From assembly GCA_910574455.1 (NCBI GenBank), contig CAJSYZ010000002.1, positions 3,559,671 through 3,623,670 of the forward strand: a DNA stretch of 64,000 nt, given 5' to 3'. Positions 10,561-22,980 of this stretch are shown in pieces. Every line of letters starts with the position of its first letter. The first letter of the stretch is position 1. Under the pieces are notes generated by a model. The model had not been told where the DNA came from and ran no database searches. It saw only the letters and a list, made by a program, of their open reading frames with translations. Source of the stretch: Trichaptum fuscoviolaceum. Lineage: Eukaryota > Basidiomycota > Agaricomycetes > Hymenochaetales > Trichaptaceae. Both the position numbers and the translations under genes were made by a program.

Positions 10561-11157
10561 TTAATAGACATTAATGTCAGGAGAATCAACTTCATGGACC
10601 TGAAAGAACGTACCATGCTCAACGCCCTCTTCGGGGCATGGTGTCGTAACTAAGCCTGCCTCCTTCAACGCCTGTTTGACCTGACCATAGGTTCCCTTAA
10701 ACAACGCCTTCTTCGACGAGTCTGAAGCAGTGCTCCGCAGCGTTTCAGACCCATCAGTTGAATGCGAGTCTATCGATCCTGTCCCCTCATCGGGAGGTCT
10801 GACCATGCCAGCCCTCATAACTGCCTCTTCGATCATCCCACGGAGTCTCACAAGACGTCGGTCCGAGATTCTCGTGGGCGGCAAGTTCGCTCTGGAGGCG
10901 AACCGAATGTAAAGACCACCTGGTCTGTTACCCTTCGGACTGACTTCGTCGTCATCAACAGGTCGTGGCGGATGGTCGGGCAAGTGACCACATGTTGGGC
11001 AGCGTACGGGCGGCGGGGGGAGCTTCTTCTTGGTCTTATCGAAGGTTTTGTCGACTTTCTTCTTTCCGAAGGCGGATTTGGAGGAGCGGATGGAGATGTT
11101 GGCAAACTCAACGAGGTATGGGATACCGAGATTGGTGAACTTGATTTCAGCAGGCAT
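10561..11157 (-). CDS. Uncharacterised protein, about 198 residues
   Basis: I do not recognise the family. I chose the start at 11157 (MPAEIKFTNLGIPYLVEF) because the sequence becomes protein-like there and a TATA-like element lies about 107 bases upstream; the frame is open further upstream. Visible features: a basic segment (SAFGKKKVDKTFDKTKKKLP), one CPTCGH pair that could bind metal only with a partner, a central RPGGLYIRFASRANLPPTRI block, a helix-like RLVRLRGMIEEAVMRAG, a Ser/Thr-rich linker, and a C-terminal segment GTYGQVKQALKEAGLVTTPC followed by a short VHEVDSP end. The frame is continuous over 199 codons without introns. Conservation is likely but cannot be checked here. Nuclear or ribosome-associated roles would be guesses. 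Confidence 0.7.
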   Translation of the reverse strand: MPAEIKFTNLGIPYLVEFANISIRSSKSAFGKKKVDKTFDKTKKKLPPPPVRCPTCGHLPDHPPRPVDDDEVSPKGNRPGGLYIRFASRANLPPTRISDRRLVRLRGMIEEAVMRAGMVRPPDEGTGSIDSHSTDGSETLRSTASDSSKKALFKGTYGQVKQALKEAGLVTTPCPEEGVEHGTFFQVHEVDSPDINVY

Positions 11158-12091
11158 CTTCAAGATACACTGGGCTGATGGATAGAGGGAGAGATGAACG
11201 TTGTCGCGGACAGGAAGAAAGCGAAAAAAGCGGGGTGCGTAATCGAGAACCAACAAGCGAGAGATATATACATTTTTTCGCGAGGTAGGCGCACGTCATG
11301 CACGTTCAGAAACTGTGCGGACTTCCGGAAAGGACACCGTTTAACCTCCCGGATCAAATTAGTCTTACTATCACTGAGGCACGGTGGATGAACTCACACC
11401 ATTCATATTGAAGAAGGGTCGGAAGCTTGATCTTCGTCTCATAATTAGGTAATGAAAGCAAAAGAGGGAAAAAACGAAGCCGAACATGTTCATCTTGAAT
11501 AAGCTTCAGGTGGGAGACGTTGGGCAGTGCATGTACAGAGATAGAGGTCGCCGTGAACAAACCAAGGGCGAGGAACGCAGCATGTTTTCCGCAAGCTTAC
11601 TTGTTGAAGCTGCATAATGGCAAAGAAATGACTGATGGCATAAGCACAATTCTCAAGAGAAAATGCCAGTTTGACCTCGTTTAGCGATTAGCGTTTACGA
11701 CAGCCTCAAGGTAACGTCGTGTTTAATTTCGTGAACTCCCCATCAGATCCAGAACAACGCGGGTTGTCATGTTTATGTATCAGGGTGCTTGGTGGGCCAC
11801 GTAGAACTTGAAGAAATTATAAATGTTTAGGAGGAGTCGAGCTCGTCGCCGTCGTTGTCTTGAACATGGAGGAATGCAATACGACGAGCAAAGAGCTTGA
11901 AGGAATAAGACACGTGGAATTGCCTTAAATGGAACTCAGCCTGCACGAAGGAGCACGTCATTGTGGGAGCGGCCTCGAGTTGACCGACACCGGCCGCTTT
12001 CGTCCTGAGCACAAACCCTCTTGACCTCCCCTCTACTTATACATATATTCTTATTCCATCCTTGGACCACCACCTTCAACTGCCACTCAGA
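11158..12091. promoter_or_regulatory. Divergent intergenic region with TATA-like element
   Basis: Over 900 bases between the starts of the unknown minus-strand gene and the plus-strand RING gene. A GATATATA stretch at 11263-11270 reads TATATATC on the minus strand, about 107 bases before the 11157 start. No further gene is supported; the reading frames here look random. Confidence 0.5.
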
Positions 12092-13904
12092 ATGTCGACT
12101 AGAGAACCAATGTGGTTTTGTCATGAGGTGAGCGGATCCTGACTCTTGTCGTTCTAAGATCATTCACGGTTTGCTGATCACCGGCCGTATAGTGCAATGC
12201 AGAGATGAGGCCGCTAATGGTGCGCTGGCCTGCATGAAGCGCTCGTGTCTTGTCTCTCATGATTCTGGGAGCGTCATAGATGCCAGATCCACACTGTGCT
12301 TCATGCCATGGCACATTCATCGAGAAAGTAAGTTAAGCGGCGCATACATATCATTCTGGAACTCATATCGTCCGACTCGATCACTCTGCATGCTACAAGC
12401 TTGACAATCCAGAAGATGACCCTCGGCAGTTTCACAATGCTGCAGCTGCAGGCCAGCTGGACGACGAGGAGGACGTTTGGCCCTTCCCACCATTTTCGTC
12501 TTTGCTTCCTCTCCTAGGTATTCGCCGAGCTTCTCATACCTTCTCATCCGATCATCAGCGCTCACATCGCTACCTGCTACAGCAAATAATCCAGGACGAA
12601 ATCAAAGCCCTCCACTCAACAGAAGCGGAAGTCCCACAACCACAACCACGAGCAGAAGTGTGCGATTCGAGTTTGGCGGACCCAATGGTCGGCGAACGGT
12701 TATCCTCGGCGGCCCAAATGTGTTAAACCGCCAGGATAGCGAAACAGGTCCATCAGGTTCCACCGGTGCTTCGAATGCACCAAATGCTCCACCACGGCTT
12801 TCCGAGTGCGTATAGCAAAGCTTCTTCATGAACGCCGAGATGAAGCGTTCTGGTATCAAGATGTTGGATGCTGATACTGTGAAATGCACTCCTGCAGGTT
12901 CCTGCGTGCAAATAGTAGCAGAGCGGACGGGTCAGACCCGGACAACACCCGCATTCCTGGAGATCTCATGGCTCAATATCTTATGGCGTTGTTGGGCGGA
13001 GGTATGGGAATGAGGGGTCTGTCACCTTTCTTTGGGCCTTTAGGCGGTGAAGGCCTCGGGCCCGAGAGCGGGCGTATGGGTGACTATGTGTTTACACAAG
13101 AAGGTCAGTCCAACGTTGGTAATGATAGACTCGTGAAGGCTGACATTCTTTGAACCAACTAGCACTTGACCAAATTATGACACAATTAATGGAAGGTGGC
13201 AACTCCACGCGACCTGTTCCCGCAACCCAGGAAATTATGGACGAACTACCTAGAACTGTCCTGGAAGAAGGAAGTACGTGCTTTAGTTTACAATTGATCC
13301 ATAGTAAAGTCTTATCACTTCGCATTTTGTCTTAAGGCCCTCTTCTCGAGAAGGACTGCGCGGTTTGCAAGGAACAATTCAGTGCGAAGGCTGAGGATCC
13401 AGATGAACAAGTTGTTGTTACTTTGCCTTGCAGTCATCCATTCCACGAGGGCTGTATCTTGCCTTGGCTCAAAAGTAGTGGAACGTGCCCTGTATGCAGG
13501 TAAGCGCGCGTTCAGCTCTCCCTCCGATTGGCGATAACAACGTTGCTAGACATGCATTAATTCCGCAACCAAATGCACACCCTGGAGGTCCATCAGGCTC
13601 ATCGTCGCCACCTCCGAATAATAATAATGACAACGGCTCTAACAGGCCGGGTAGCAGTGGCGGAGGCCCTGGAAGCGGAAGTCCAGGAAGCAATAGCAGA
13701 AGCGGGAACACCCATACCTCAGGCTCGGAGTCATTTGGACACAACTTATTGAACTCATTACTGGGGTTTGTTCCTCACAGCCATGGCGGGAACTCAGCAG
13801 ATCACCGTCCTCGCGGTTCCTCGCCACCACGTACACAACATTCCCCTACACGCAATCGACGATCGTCAAGAGACAATAATCTTCCGGGTGCTTGGAGAGA
13901 TTGA
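12092..13904 (+). CDS. RING-H2 E3 ubiquitin ligase, RNF115/RNF126 type
   Basis: An E3 ligase that recruits E2 through a RING and, in the RNF126 family, binds ubiquitin or clients through an N-terminal zinc ribbon. Start at 12092: STREPMWFCHE spliced to CNAEMRPL, then PDPHCASCHGTFIEKLDNPE, giving two CxxC knuckles. A central low-complexity part includes SRSVRFEFGGPNGRRTVILG. Then MAQYLMALLGGGMGMRGLSP and the conserved helix ALDQIMTQLMEGG with IMDELPRTVLEEG. The RING reads DCAVCKEQF, LPCSHPFHEGCILPWL and TCPVCR, a complete C3H2C3 set. The tail is Gly/Ser/Asn-rich (SGGGPGSGSPG) and ends LPGAWRD at 13904. Six or more short introns. Probably cytosolic quality control by analogy with RNF126; clients unknown. 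Confidence 0.92.
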
Positions 13905-14028
13905 TTCCGCAAGATATTATATACAGGGCGACTTGCTTTCAAGTACGTTTACATAGTTTTGCAACTCTTGCACACTATGCAAATACATGGTTGATTTACT
14001 TCCGTTCCAGTTGGAAAATTCATACGAG

Positions 14029-14052
14029 TATTGTACAGTATATTGTACAGTA
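14029..14052. repeat. Perfect tandem 12-mer, two copies
   Basis: tattgtacagta is repeated exactly twice in a row. Probably replication slippage, in the 3' flank of the RING gene. Confidence 0.7.
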
Positions 14053-15207
14053 TATTCATTCTTATAGAATACCGCTTTTGAACGGATTGCTTTCGTTTTC
14101 CCCTAATTATCGTGACTTTACGGTCATTCGTTTGGAGCCGCTTACTCTGTATTGGAATGACATATTTGCATGGCTTACACCTTTCATGCAGATAATTAGA
14201 TGGACGCGGCGATAGACTTCATCTGAAAGGATATGTCAGCTTAGTGTCAAATTCGAGAACGGGTTGAGGTGTAAATGTCTGGGTTAAACACTGAAAACGT
14301 GAAACGAGAATCAGACATAAACCTAGTTCTTTCTCATGACCTCGCTGCCCCTTTCAGGAGCGCAAGGTTCGTATAATAGGGAACTGAAGATTAATCATCA
14401 CTCTGTAGCATATCAGACTCTGGCTGACGCCTGCATTATGAGGATAGAAAAGCTTGCGGGGAGGAAAGAAAAGAAAGAGAATTCAGAAACTGCACACCTT
14501 GACCAAACGCTCAGCCTGAGGCAGCGGCAAGCGTCCCATGACTTCTGTATCATGAGATTCGAGCTCATGCAAACGGCATAAAGAACCACCTGGAGGAGGA
14601 TAAGACGCGCATGTCCTTGGCCCCGACCGTACCCTTTCGGCAGGATATCGAAGCCTACAGATTGTAGGCCAGTTAGATCAGACTCTGCCCCACAGCTGCT
14701 GGCTTTTGCACTCCCAACATCCAGTCACATGAACGACCGGCGATTCTTTTTGCACGTATGATCGCAAGCTTCTCCATGAAAGCGTTCTCATCAAGATGCA
14801 GATTAAAAGCAAGACACAGAAGGGCATAAATTTGGCGCCTTAAGACAGTCTACCGCGGATAATGCGTATCTCGAGTACAAGTAACAGGTGGAATGAAGAG
14901 AAGGATAAAACGTGTCAATCCCATCCTACATATGATGTGGATATTGTGCGGAGCTTCAACTTGAATTCCTGGCGGGTACTGCTACTAGTAGTGATTCCCA
15001 CGGGTGCTATACAGTCATTGACCATTCCTTTAAACTCCGATTTTTGCAACATTATTTTCATCAATTCACCATCAATTTCATTAATTTTTTTCGCATATAG
15101 GCTTAGAATAGCACTGTAAGAATTGATATCTACGTTTCTGTACTCATTACAGCAACCATTCTATGGCAAATGTACAAGTAAAGTTTTGGCCACTCTCGGG
15201 CCCTCCT

Positions 15208-15808
15208 ATTCCTTTAAACACCTATTTTCCCACGGGGTGAAGTACCTCCCCTTTGCTAGTTTCATAGAGTTAAAATTGTAGTCGTATCAAATTAACCTGC
15301 TAGGATTGTAAGTATGCCTTATATCACTATGTATGCTAAGTTTTATTCTGATCCAATATGAAGAAGATGCGGCAGAGCACCAATAGTACCCTGTTGAGAT
15401 GCAGTTGCCGAATTGGGAAGCATAGGATTTTCGTACGAAAAAGTATAACAAAAAAGTTCTTTGCTTCTACTGCAAGCAAAATAGCAGAGATCTCCATTTT
15501 TCTTGCAGAATCGGATAAAAGATGGTCATAAGATATTTTATAGACAGTAAGAACATGCATATACATGGTTGCACGGACCTAACAGTATTTTCTTGAGTTT
15601 GATGACTATTTTAGTAATTCAAAAGTTTTACGAAGCCAACATCATTTTCTTCATATCTCATTAATTACTGCAGCAATCGGCCTGAGATTTTCTCAAGAGC
15701 TAGAGATGTACTATAGCATAGATAAACTGAGATAAAAGTGGTGAGCTTGAAATGTAAAGAGCAGAGAATATATGGTGTTTAAAGGACTGGTGGTGTTTAA
15801 AGGAATGG
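15208..15808. mobile_element. Possible small non-autonomous DNA transposon remnant
   Basis: The 15-mer attcctttaaacacc at 15208-15222 recurs as its exact reverse complement at 15792-15806. The right copy is part of a tandem pair of 18-base units (15773-15790 and 15791-15808) differing at one base. The roughly 600 bases enclosed are AT-rich and non-coding. Terminal inverted repeats around a short non-coding body fit a MITE, but I find no convincing target-site duplication and no transposase, so this is tentative. Confidence 0.35.
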
Positions 15809-16635
15809 TCAATGACTGTAATTAATTACAACCACTGGCATGGTCCTTCAAGTTGTACCACTGCCAGAGTTTTATCCTAAGACAGCTTTCTTGCTTTCCG
15901 TAATACCTATCCCATATATTCCGACTCATGAGATGTAGATCCCGCGATTCCCGGCGGCACGAATGTATGTATTGTAACTGGTTCAAACTATGTTCGACTC
16001 GGCGCATTGACGAGACAGATCATGATACTACTCTGTTAACAATACGGGGATAGCTCGCTCTGCGCTTCAACTCATTGATTTGAAGAGGGATTACGGAACG
16101 AAATGTCTAGCGCCGGAGTAAACCAGAACAAAGAACATCTGATTGAACAAGCCGTAGACGTTGTAACCACGTTCCACGTGTATGATTCCCCGGAAAGATG
16201 TACATATACATTGGCGACGGGAATAGCAACAATGGCAGTGTCGGCCGAAGGATTCTGCTCACAACAATGCTCATTAGAGTTCTGAATAGACACATCCGAC
16301 AAATTTGATGGATCACATTCATGCGCTTTCATCACATCAGGTAATTCCGGATTGTGTCGATGAATATCATTGAATCCGTGTCTGGTGGATTAACAGTGTA
16401 CAAGAGCTTATTCTATACAGGTGCGAGTTTTATCTGAAACGTGTTGGAGCTGTCATACAGAGACGAGAGAGGGAGAGGTGACAATCGAGAGATGGCATCT
16501 CTGCTGGTTTGAAGAGGAATTGAAAGAATAATTAGAATGCATAGGTAAAAAAAGAACATGCCGATGGAAAAGAGGATGAATGAGTTCGTTGGAGAAGTAG
16601 ACAACACCACACAAGGATGACTATTATGGACGGAA

Positions 16636-18658
16636 TCAAGCAAAACGGACTTTTTCGCCCGGTCGGCCTTCAGAAAGTAACACAACCGCCTAAAGATCCA
16701 ATGAGCAAGCGCTGATCACAGATAAAAGCATCACATACATATTTTCCGCTGATCTTCCAGCCAGGTTCCTCCTTATCGAGTTTCTCCGCCAATTCATCAC
16801 TTTCGAGGCCAACAACTACATCGCTCTTAATGGTTCGAAGGGAGCAAACCTTCGGAGCACCAGGTGCACTAGCCATAGGCCCAATAGCCTCTTCGAATGG
16901 AGTCGATGCAGGAGCAGCGCAATCATAAGTCAGCTTGCGGTGATTTAAATCTCCCTTGAAGAAAACCAAGTCGGAGCGAGATAGGTGAAGGAACAAGTCT
17001 GGCGCTTCGGTAATCATATCCCAGAAAGTATATCCAGTACACCAGAAAGGGTGCTGCTCGTATACCCATTTGCCTTCTTTTTCGTATTGCTAGAAGTATT
17101 ATAAATATCCAAGCCCTGAATATGATACAATCGCAAGACGTACCTTCCAGCGCAGCCCCAGACGCCTTAAAGATTCACGCTCCGTCTCGCTTGCATTCTT
17201 GAAAAGTTCGCCATAGACCATTGTGTTAAGGAGCCAATCCCAGTCCTTTTTGGTGACGTCTGACACAAACCAGGCAAAGCGCTTTCCATGGAATCGGATT
17301 TGTTTGGCTAAACCGGACTGAATAAGATAATCCGCTGTTTCAAATGTAAGTGCCTTCAATAATTCAACGACATTCGTGTTACTCACCAAAGACACAGTCG
17401 CAATAGAGCTCAAAGCCCGCATTGTCAAGTACAAAGTCGATGCGGCCGCCGGTTTGGTCGCGAAGGTCCCTGACTACCTCCCATAACCTTGGAAGATTAT
17501 TTCCGAGAATATTTTTCTCGGTAGCAGCCAGATGGTCGCCACCGGTAGACTGCAGCTTCTTGATGTCTTCCTCAGTCATGTTAATTAAAAGCGAAAGATC
17601 TGTAGAGTTTCCCCAGAGGCAGACTTGGGTCAACTCCAGGAACATCAACCGCTCTGCATCGAGGACCTCCGTAGGTTTCAGATCACCCCGGTCGTTGGCA
17701 TATTTCCAGGGCTCAACGAAACGTTGTGAGAGTTCAAAAACAGCTTCAGAAGACCGTGAGAAAGTGTCACACTGAAACGAATTGTTTAAATCCATATCGA
17801 TTACACTCCCAAACAGAAACTAACCTTTTGACGGAAAAAGACATCATAGTCTTTCCAGAACTTGCTAATGCTAAAGCATTCGTGTAGGCGGCGGTATTTG
17901 TAGGCTTCTGCGAATAGCCAAGGTGCATTTATGAAGTTCTTGCCTGAAGAATTAAATACGGAGATAGCATATCAGTCACCGGGTGACGCATATATTGAGG
18001 CACAAATGAGCACAACTAACCTTGGAAGTATTTCGCAATTTCTTTATTCCAGAGAGCGACATCGCCTTCGCCGTCATCGGCAATGGGACGAAGCACAGCC
18101 TTTCCGGTAAGGTCATGCATGAGGTCCTCCATACGCTCTATACACTTGACGAGGTCGACCATCTTGTCTTCGTCCCACTCATCGTTGAGCGTGCGGATAA
18201 CATCGTCGATGGCCTTGCCAAGAATGGTCGGCAAGCGAACGCCCATGGTGGCATGCGCGAAGGAGTACTCATGGTAGCCTCGGTATGCAGGCCAAGGAGG
18301 GTTGTTCGGGTCCACCTTGTGAGGTAGTGTCAATGAAAGGCAAAAGTGAAAGAGATGAGCGCCGTACCCTTGAGGGTGTCCTCGGCCAAACGGCTTTCAC
18401 CTCCTTTTTGCTCGGAAGGTGTCCGAGAGAGAGGGTGATCTTTGCAGGCGCGCCCGCACGCGTCGGGGATGTGGCACTCTGCGCGTTATCGCTGCCGCCA
18501 CTTCCATTGACAACACCATTGGTGGCATTGCCCTTGACGCCGTTGGGTGCAAGCGAGGCCATGTTCTTGAACTTCTGTGAAAAGCTGTCAATGTTGTCGT
18601 CTGAAGCGACCGGGGGAGTGGGGGGAAAGTAAGAGCTAGATAAATGTGCAGTAGACAT
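16636..18658 (-). CDS. DUF89 damage-control phosphatase, ARMT1-like
   Basis: DUF89 proteins are metal-dependent phosphatases that clear damaged or surplus phosphometabolites such as fructose-1-phosphate; human ARMT1 was first reported as a carboxyl methyltransferase. The start at 18658 gives a 95-residue Ser/Gly/Asn-rich leader (MSTAHLSSSYFPPTPP...), spliced to VDPNNPPWPAYRGYHEYSFA and MGVRLPTILGKAIDDVIRTL. Later exons hold NILGNNLPRLWEVVRDL, the metal-site motif DFVLDNAGFEL, then WLLNTMVYGELFKN, LVFFKGDLNHRKL with its Asp, FEEAIGPMAS, and SLRTIKSDVVVGL. Extending through a final 49-base intron gives GKYAVVLLSEGRPGEKVRFA with stop at 16636-16638, fitting the family end (GKYAV) better than the unspliced stop at 16670. 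The leader is longer than usual for the family; an alternative start is possible. Confidence 0.88.
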
Positions 18659-18709
18659 GTCGGATGAGCGGGAGCGGGTTGGACGGAAAGTGGCAGGGCA
18701 ATGGGAGAG

Positions 18710-18717
18710 TTTATATA
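18710..18717 (-). promoter_or_regulatory. TATA box of the DUF89 gene
   Basis: tttatata on the plus strand reads TATATAAA on the minus strand, about 52 bases before the ATG at 18658. Confidence 0.6.
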
Positions 18718-21700
18718 CTGGGAGAAATGGAGTGGATAGCGTACCTGTGGCAGAATGCAATTGATGCGGGAGATACTTGATAATGGAAAATTGCAACGTG
18801 GTGGAGGAAGGAGAAGAGGGTGTTTTGTTTTGACTGCTGGTGGAGACGCAAACTGGTCCTCCTTTAAAGGCCGACCGACTCCATTTGTCACAACATATTG
18901 CAATCACCAGTCGCCTCTGCCTCTTTGCACCCTTTGTTTTGCTCCCCTCCGCTCGCTTCCCCGCGCCCCTGCAGCCATCCGCAATGGTTTCATCGAGCAC
19001 GATGGCTTCGTCAAAGCAGAAGGAGCTCTTTCACCGACAAAAGGTAGTATGAAGTCCTCGGTGGTGACATCATCTCCGTTGCCTCCGGCCGGCAACAATT
19101 TGTCCTTATCAGTTCTTCTCAATTACACCACCTTAATTCGCGACGTAGTAATAGTAATGTTGTTCTATCACAGCTAACTCACAAAAATTGCGGCGACGGA
19201 TCGCAGCAACTAACGTTGGAGTGCAATCCGCGAGAGCTTTTTCCAATCTGTACAGTCCTAAACTCGCGTAGCTAATCCTCCGTCAGAGATAGGCTTCATC
19301 GGAATGAAAGTTTGTTCAATAAGCTCGAGAGTCGAGAAGGCAGGTCGCAGAGAACGCCAGCATCGGAGACTCTGTACCGTGACGAATGCGGGCGTGACAA
19401 AGACTTCCAAATGCAGCTTCATAAAGTCCTAAAAAGGGAAAAGGCATTGCGAGTGCCGACTGTGCGGAGGCTGAACTCATCCAACATATTCCCCCCAGAA
19501 TGTACGTTTTCTTCGATTCAGTATGCGTCCATTGGCGCGCAGAGATAACCACTGGCAGCGGCACGATCATGCGTTGCTCACGGGGCTCAAAGCTGGCCTC
19601 CGTGTCTGTCTCGCCGCCCCTTCGCGAATATCGCGATAATCGCGTAGATCATGCCGCTCGCACCTTAACTTCCTTTTTCGGTCTTTGTGCTCAAGAAACT
19701 GGCAAAGAAACGACGAGTTTCATGAAAAACTTCCCAAGGTGGAGCTCGCTAGAAGTCTGAATGTGAGAGGCCATACAGTCTCATTACCTCAACACAGCCC
19801 CACTTCTTGCGCCGATGCAATTCGTCCTTGAGCTTGAGGACTTTTGACTCTCTTCAGCGCAGAAATGAGAAGTAATTCGGCAGGTTAAGATGCGTTTCAG
19901 TTACGCTTGGTGTACATAACGATGCTTATCCTCGCAATCCATTCGCGAGCAAATTTGCGACCTATTCACTTGAGCGCTGATCACCGATCAGCTTGGCAAG
20001 GTAGTTTGCTTTCCTCCGATACGGGCGAATGCGCCGCGCGGATTTCGGAGCGGCTCCGGGGCCGCTCTACAAATTGTCTTGACACTGAAGTGGAGATGTC
20101 AAAATGGGGTGATCTTTGCAAGTGCGTGTAAGCAGGGGACAAGTTGCTTCCAAGTTGCATGATAGATTGACTCTAAAGTGGAGCTTACCGCTAACGACGG
20201 GCTGGGATTACGATAGTGCGCCGCGCGCAATCAATACACAGCGTTTTGCGAGAGTAGGCTGTTCACGGATTTAATTTATGTTTAGTGATGCATGCGAAGG
20301 AACTAGTACTTATCGTATACTTACTGATGAAAACAGGGATCACGATACAATAGCATTCATAATTGCCGAATTTCAACGAACTCCACTTGATCACCGATAG
20401 GACTTGGCACGGGATACTGCATAGAAAAGATGAGGGGAAATACCACATTTTTTCTCTATGAGGCCATCTTGACTGCGCTCGCTTGAAAGATTAACGGGCT
20501 TCTGCGTCATGTAACATATGGTTCCTCGACCCAGAGAAACGGAACAAGGTGAGACAAAGCTGCCGCATGTTAATTCTTAGTCTTTCCTCCGGGGTCGATG
20601 ATGAATGTCATTATCTCGAGTCGATTGAGATGGCATGCTTAACTACGCAGTGATGACCGCAGATCGCTGATTCCGTTGCACTAGCCAAGGAAAGTATGCA
20701 GCACGAATGTTCATCGTTTACCAAAGGGAAGCGATCACAATGAATTTCGGAGCGATCAATATCCCGCCTACACAAAGGAGCTGAGTTAGCCTTACATGGC
20801 TCAACTTTCGGTGATAAGGATGCCCAAGACGACAAACACCAGCTCGAAAGTATCACCCGCCGCAATGGAGCTCCATAGCGACCTCGGCGGAGATCGAGCT
20901 ACTATGGCTTACTATGAGGAGACCCTGACTGGCTCGCAAGAGCCGTGTCCGCTCAAACCCACGAGCGAGAACTGTGCACGAGCAGCAACTATCAGGGGAT
21001 AAAAGAGTTGAGACACCGAGAGTACTAGAGGTCAGAGTTCCAACTTCGCGAAGTCCAGGCGCAAATCAGGGGGGATAAGCGTCGAATAGACTGAGAGCGA
21101 GGTCGTCCTTATCGACCAGAGGATCTTGGACAAGGTGCGCAAGTTACGTGGCATGATCGACGGTCTCTTTTTCGTGCGGAGCCGGAAGCAACCGCTCAAA
21201 CCAGGGGGTTCCCGGAGCCAGGCGTAGGATGATCATGGTCATCTTTCAAGTCTCCTCTCCTTATCATTCAGAAATTCTCTTCGCGCGACCGGCCTGGACA
21301 TCTATGCACCAGTGCAGCTGACGAAGGAACACGAGAAGCGACATATTGCGTGACAAACGATGAAGATCTGTTTAGCATTGAGTCAAAGCCAAGAATGGAC
21401 TGAAATGTGTTTATCTATGAAGGCAATCGTAAGTATTGGACTTGACGGTCATGACTGAGTAGTTTCACCTGTGTTAGTCAACCATAACTTTCCAGAGGAG
21501 GTTGGCAAATCAGTGTCTGTATGAAGGCATGTCAGTTAGTATAACGAACGAAAGGAGAGTGCAGAGTGGGCACATCCAGTCCGTCGCAGCATTGTAGATG
21601 TCCTTAGCTTCTAGTGACAAGGGATCCCGCAAAGAAGGATTGGGGGATTGAGAGGGGGGGGAACAAAACTCACAAATAAGCAAGACATCGCTTGTATGTT

Positions 21701-22515
21701 CATATCGCTAGGTCTCCCGAACTATCTGGTAGCATGTCACCATTGCGTCCCTTCCATGACGCCAGAGCCGAAGGAAGCACGAGCAGTGATCGCATCAATA
21801 TTAAGCAATATGGCATCCATGCCTGCAAAGAGACAGAGAAGAGCTTGTGAGAGGCAAACATAGGTCGCTTAATTTCACGAGCATGTGGTGAGTTCGGAGA
21901 AATCACTCACATATGCCTAAAAGATACAAAAATATAACACACGATCGGGAAGCGTCCCAGACGATGTCAATAGCGGCCATTCCGGTCATTCCTTGAAGTT
22001 GGCGGCACTAGATGGATGATCTGCCATCAAGTAGCCAGCTATCTCGGACGACACGAGGGCTCATGTGGCATTCATGCTGTACCATTCACATTTGTGATCG
22101 ATCCCAGAGTGCCTGAGAGGCAGAAGAGCTCCTCGTCCGATAGGTACTGTCAGGACGCAAAAACGGGATCCGAGGGATAGAATCTCATACACGCATGCAG
22201 GAATTCCTTGAGCGCCATATCCTGTTCTAATGGCAGTATTATTCGCAAGTATACGAGCTAGTTCATGTGAGGTACAGAAGCTGGAGGGAAGCGGATGAGA
22301 ATAGAATCCAAAACACATACAGACATAAGGATCGGTGGGATGAAAATAGGAACTATCCCGAAGCCGATTGGCAGGTACACAGGACTCACATGATTGCGTA
22401 GTGTACTAGCTGGCAAGTATCCTGAAACTAGCATTTCCATGCGGAGGTAGCTACCTTTCCTTTGCAATCCGCCGGCAGACAGGACTTCGAAGTTGCACGG
22501 ATCAACCTGATGGTG

Positions 22516-22980
22516 TCAATGGAACCGAATTCGCGGGATCTGCAATAATGCAAATAGATTATCGTCGATGCTGCAGGCGCCGCAGACGTCAGCATATAGA
22601 GAAAGGCACCAAAGTGTAGATCTTGACCAGCAACGTAGATGCGACATGGGAAGAAAAGTTAAGAAAACGGAAGAGGCACATGTACTTGGAAGTCGTTGGA
22701 ACAAAACCTTGACCAGATGAATGATGAGCAAGTCAGTAAAACTGGACTCGGCGAGTAGAATTATGGTGCAGTTCTGATGGTCTTGAAACGACAAGCAAGT
22801 CATCAGCTTCGACATGCCAACGAGATGAACGAAGTATGTGATGAGCATTTCGGGATTGTAAGAAAACACGCTCGGAGTTTGTAAGTTTAAAGTCCGCAAC
22901 TCCCAACCATCCGACAACGACTCCCACAACAGTCTCGTCATCCTCGCATCTATCCTCGCAAAACATTTTGCCATATGCTA
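22516..22980 (-). pseudogene. Possible decayed membrane-protein gene fragment
   Basis: Several hydrophobic, protein-like segments occur on the minus strand but in different frames: ADDLLVVSRPSELHHNSTRR, then FTDLLIIHLVKVLFQ, then HFGAFLYMLTSAAPAASTII ending near 22540. The order loosely recalls basidiomycete multi-pass proteins of the DUF6534 type, where an ADxL helix precedes a TD-x-LI-x-x-LV helix. Frame changes and stops between the pieces are not explained by obvious introns, so if it was a gene it is broken. This resemblance is weak and from memory. Confidence 0.15.

Larger units (their letters stand above)
13905..16635. other. 2.7 kb gene-free, AT-rich spacer
   Basis: Between the RING gene and the 3' end of the DUF89 gene. 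No ORF here has recognisable features. The central part (about 14930-15830) is distinctly AT-rich compared with the neighbouring genes and contains the inverted and direct repeats listed separately, so transposon-derived sequence is plausible. Confidence 0.6.

Noticed and set aside
18755..19177. Plus-strand frame upstream of the DUF89 gene
   Set aside because: It overlaps the DUF89 promoter, is low complexity and has no recognisable sequence.
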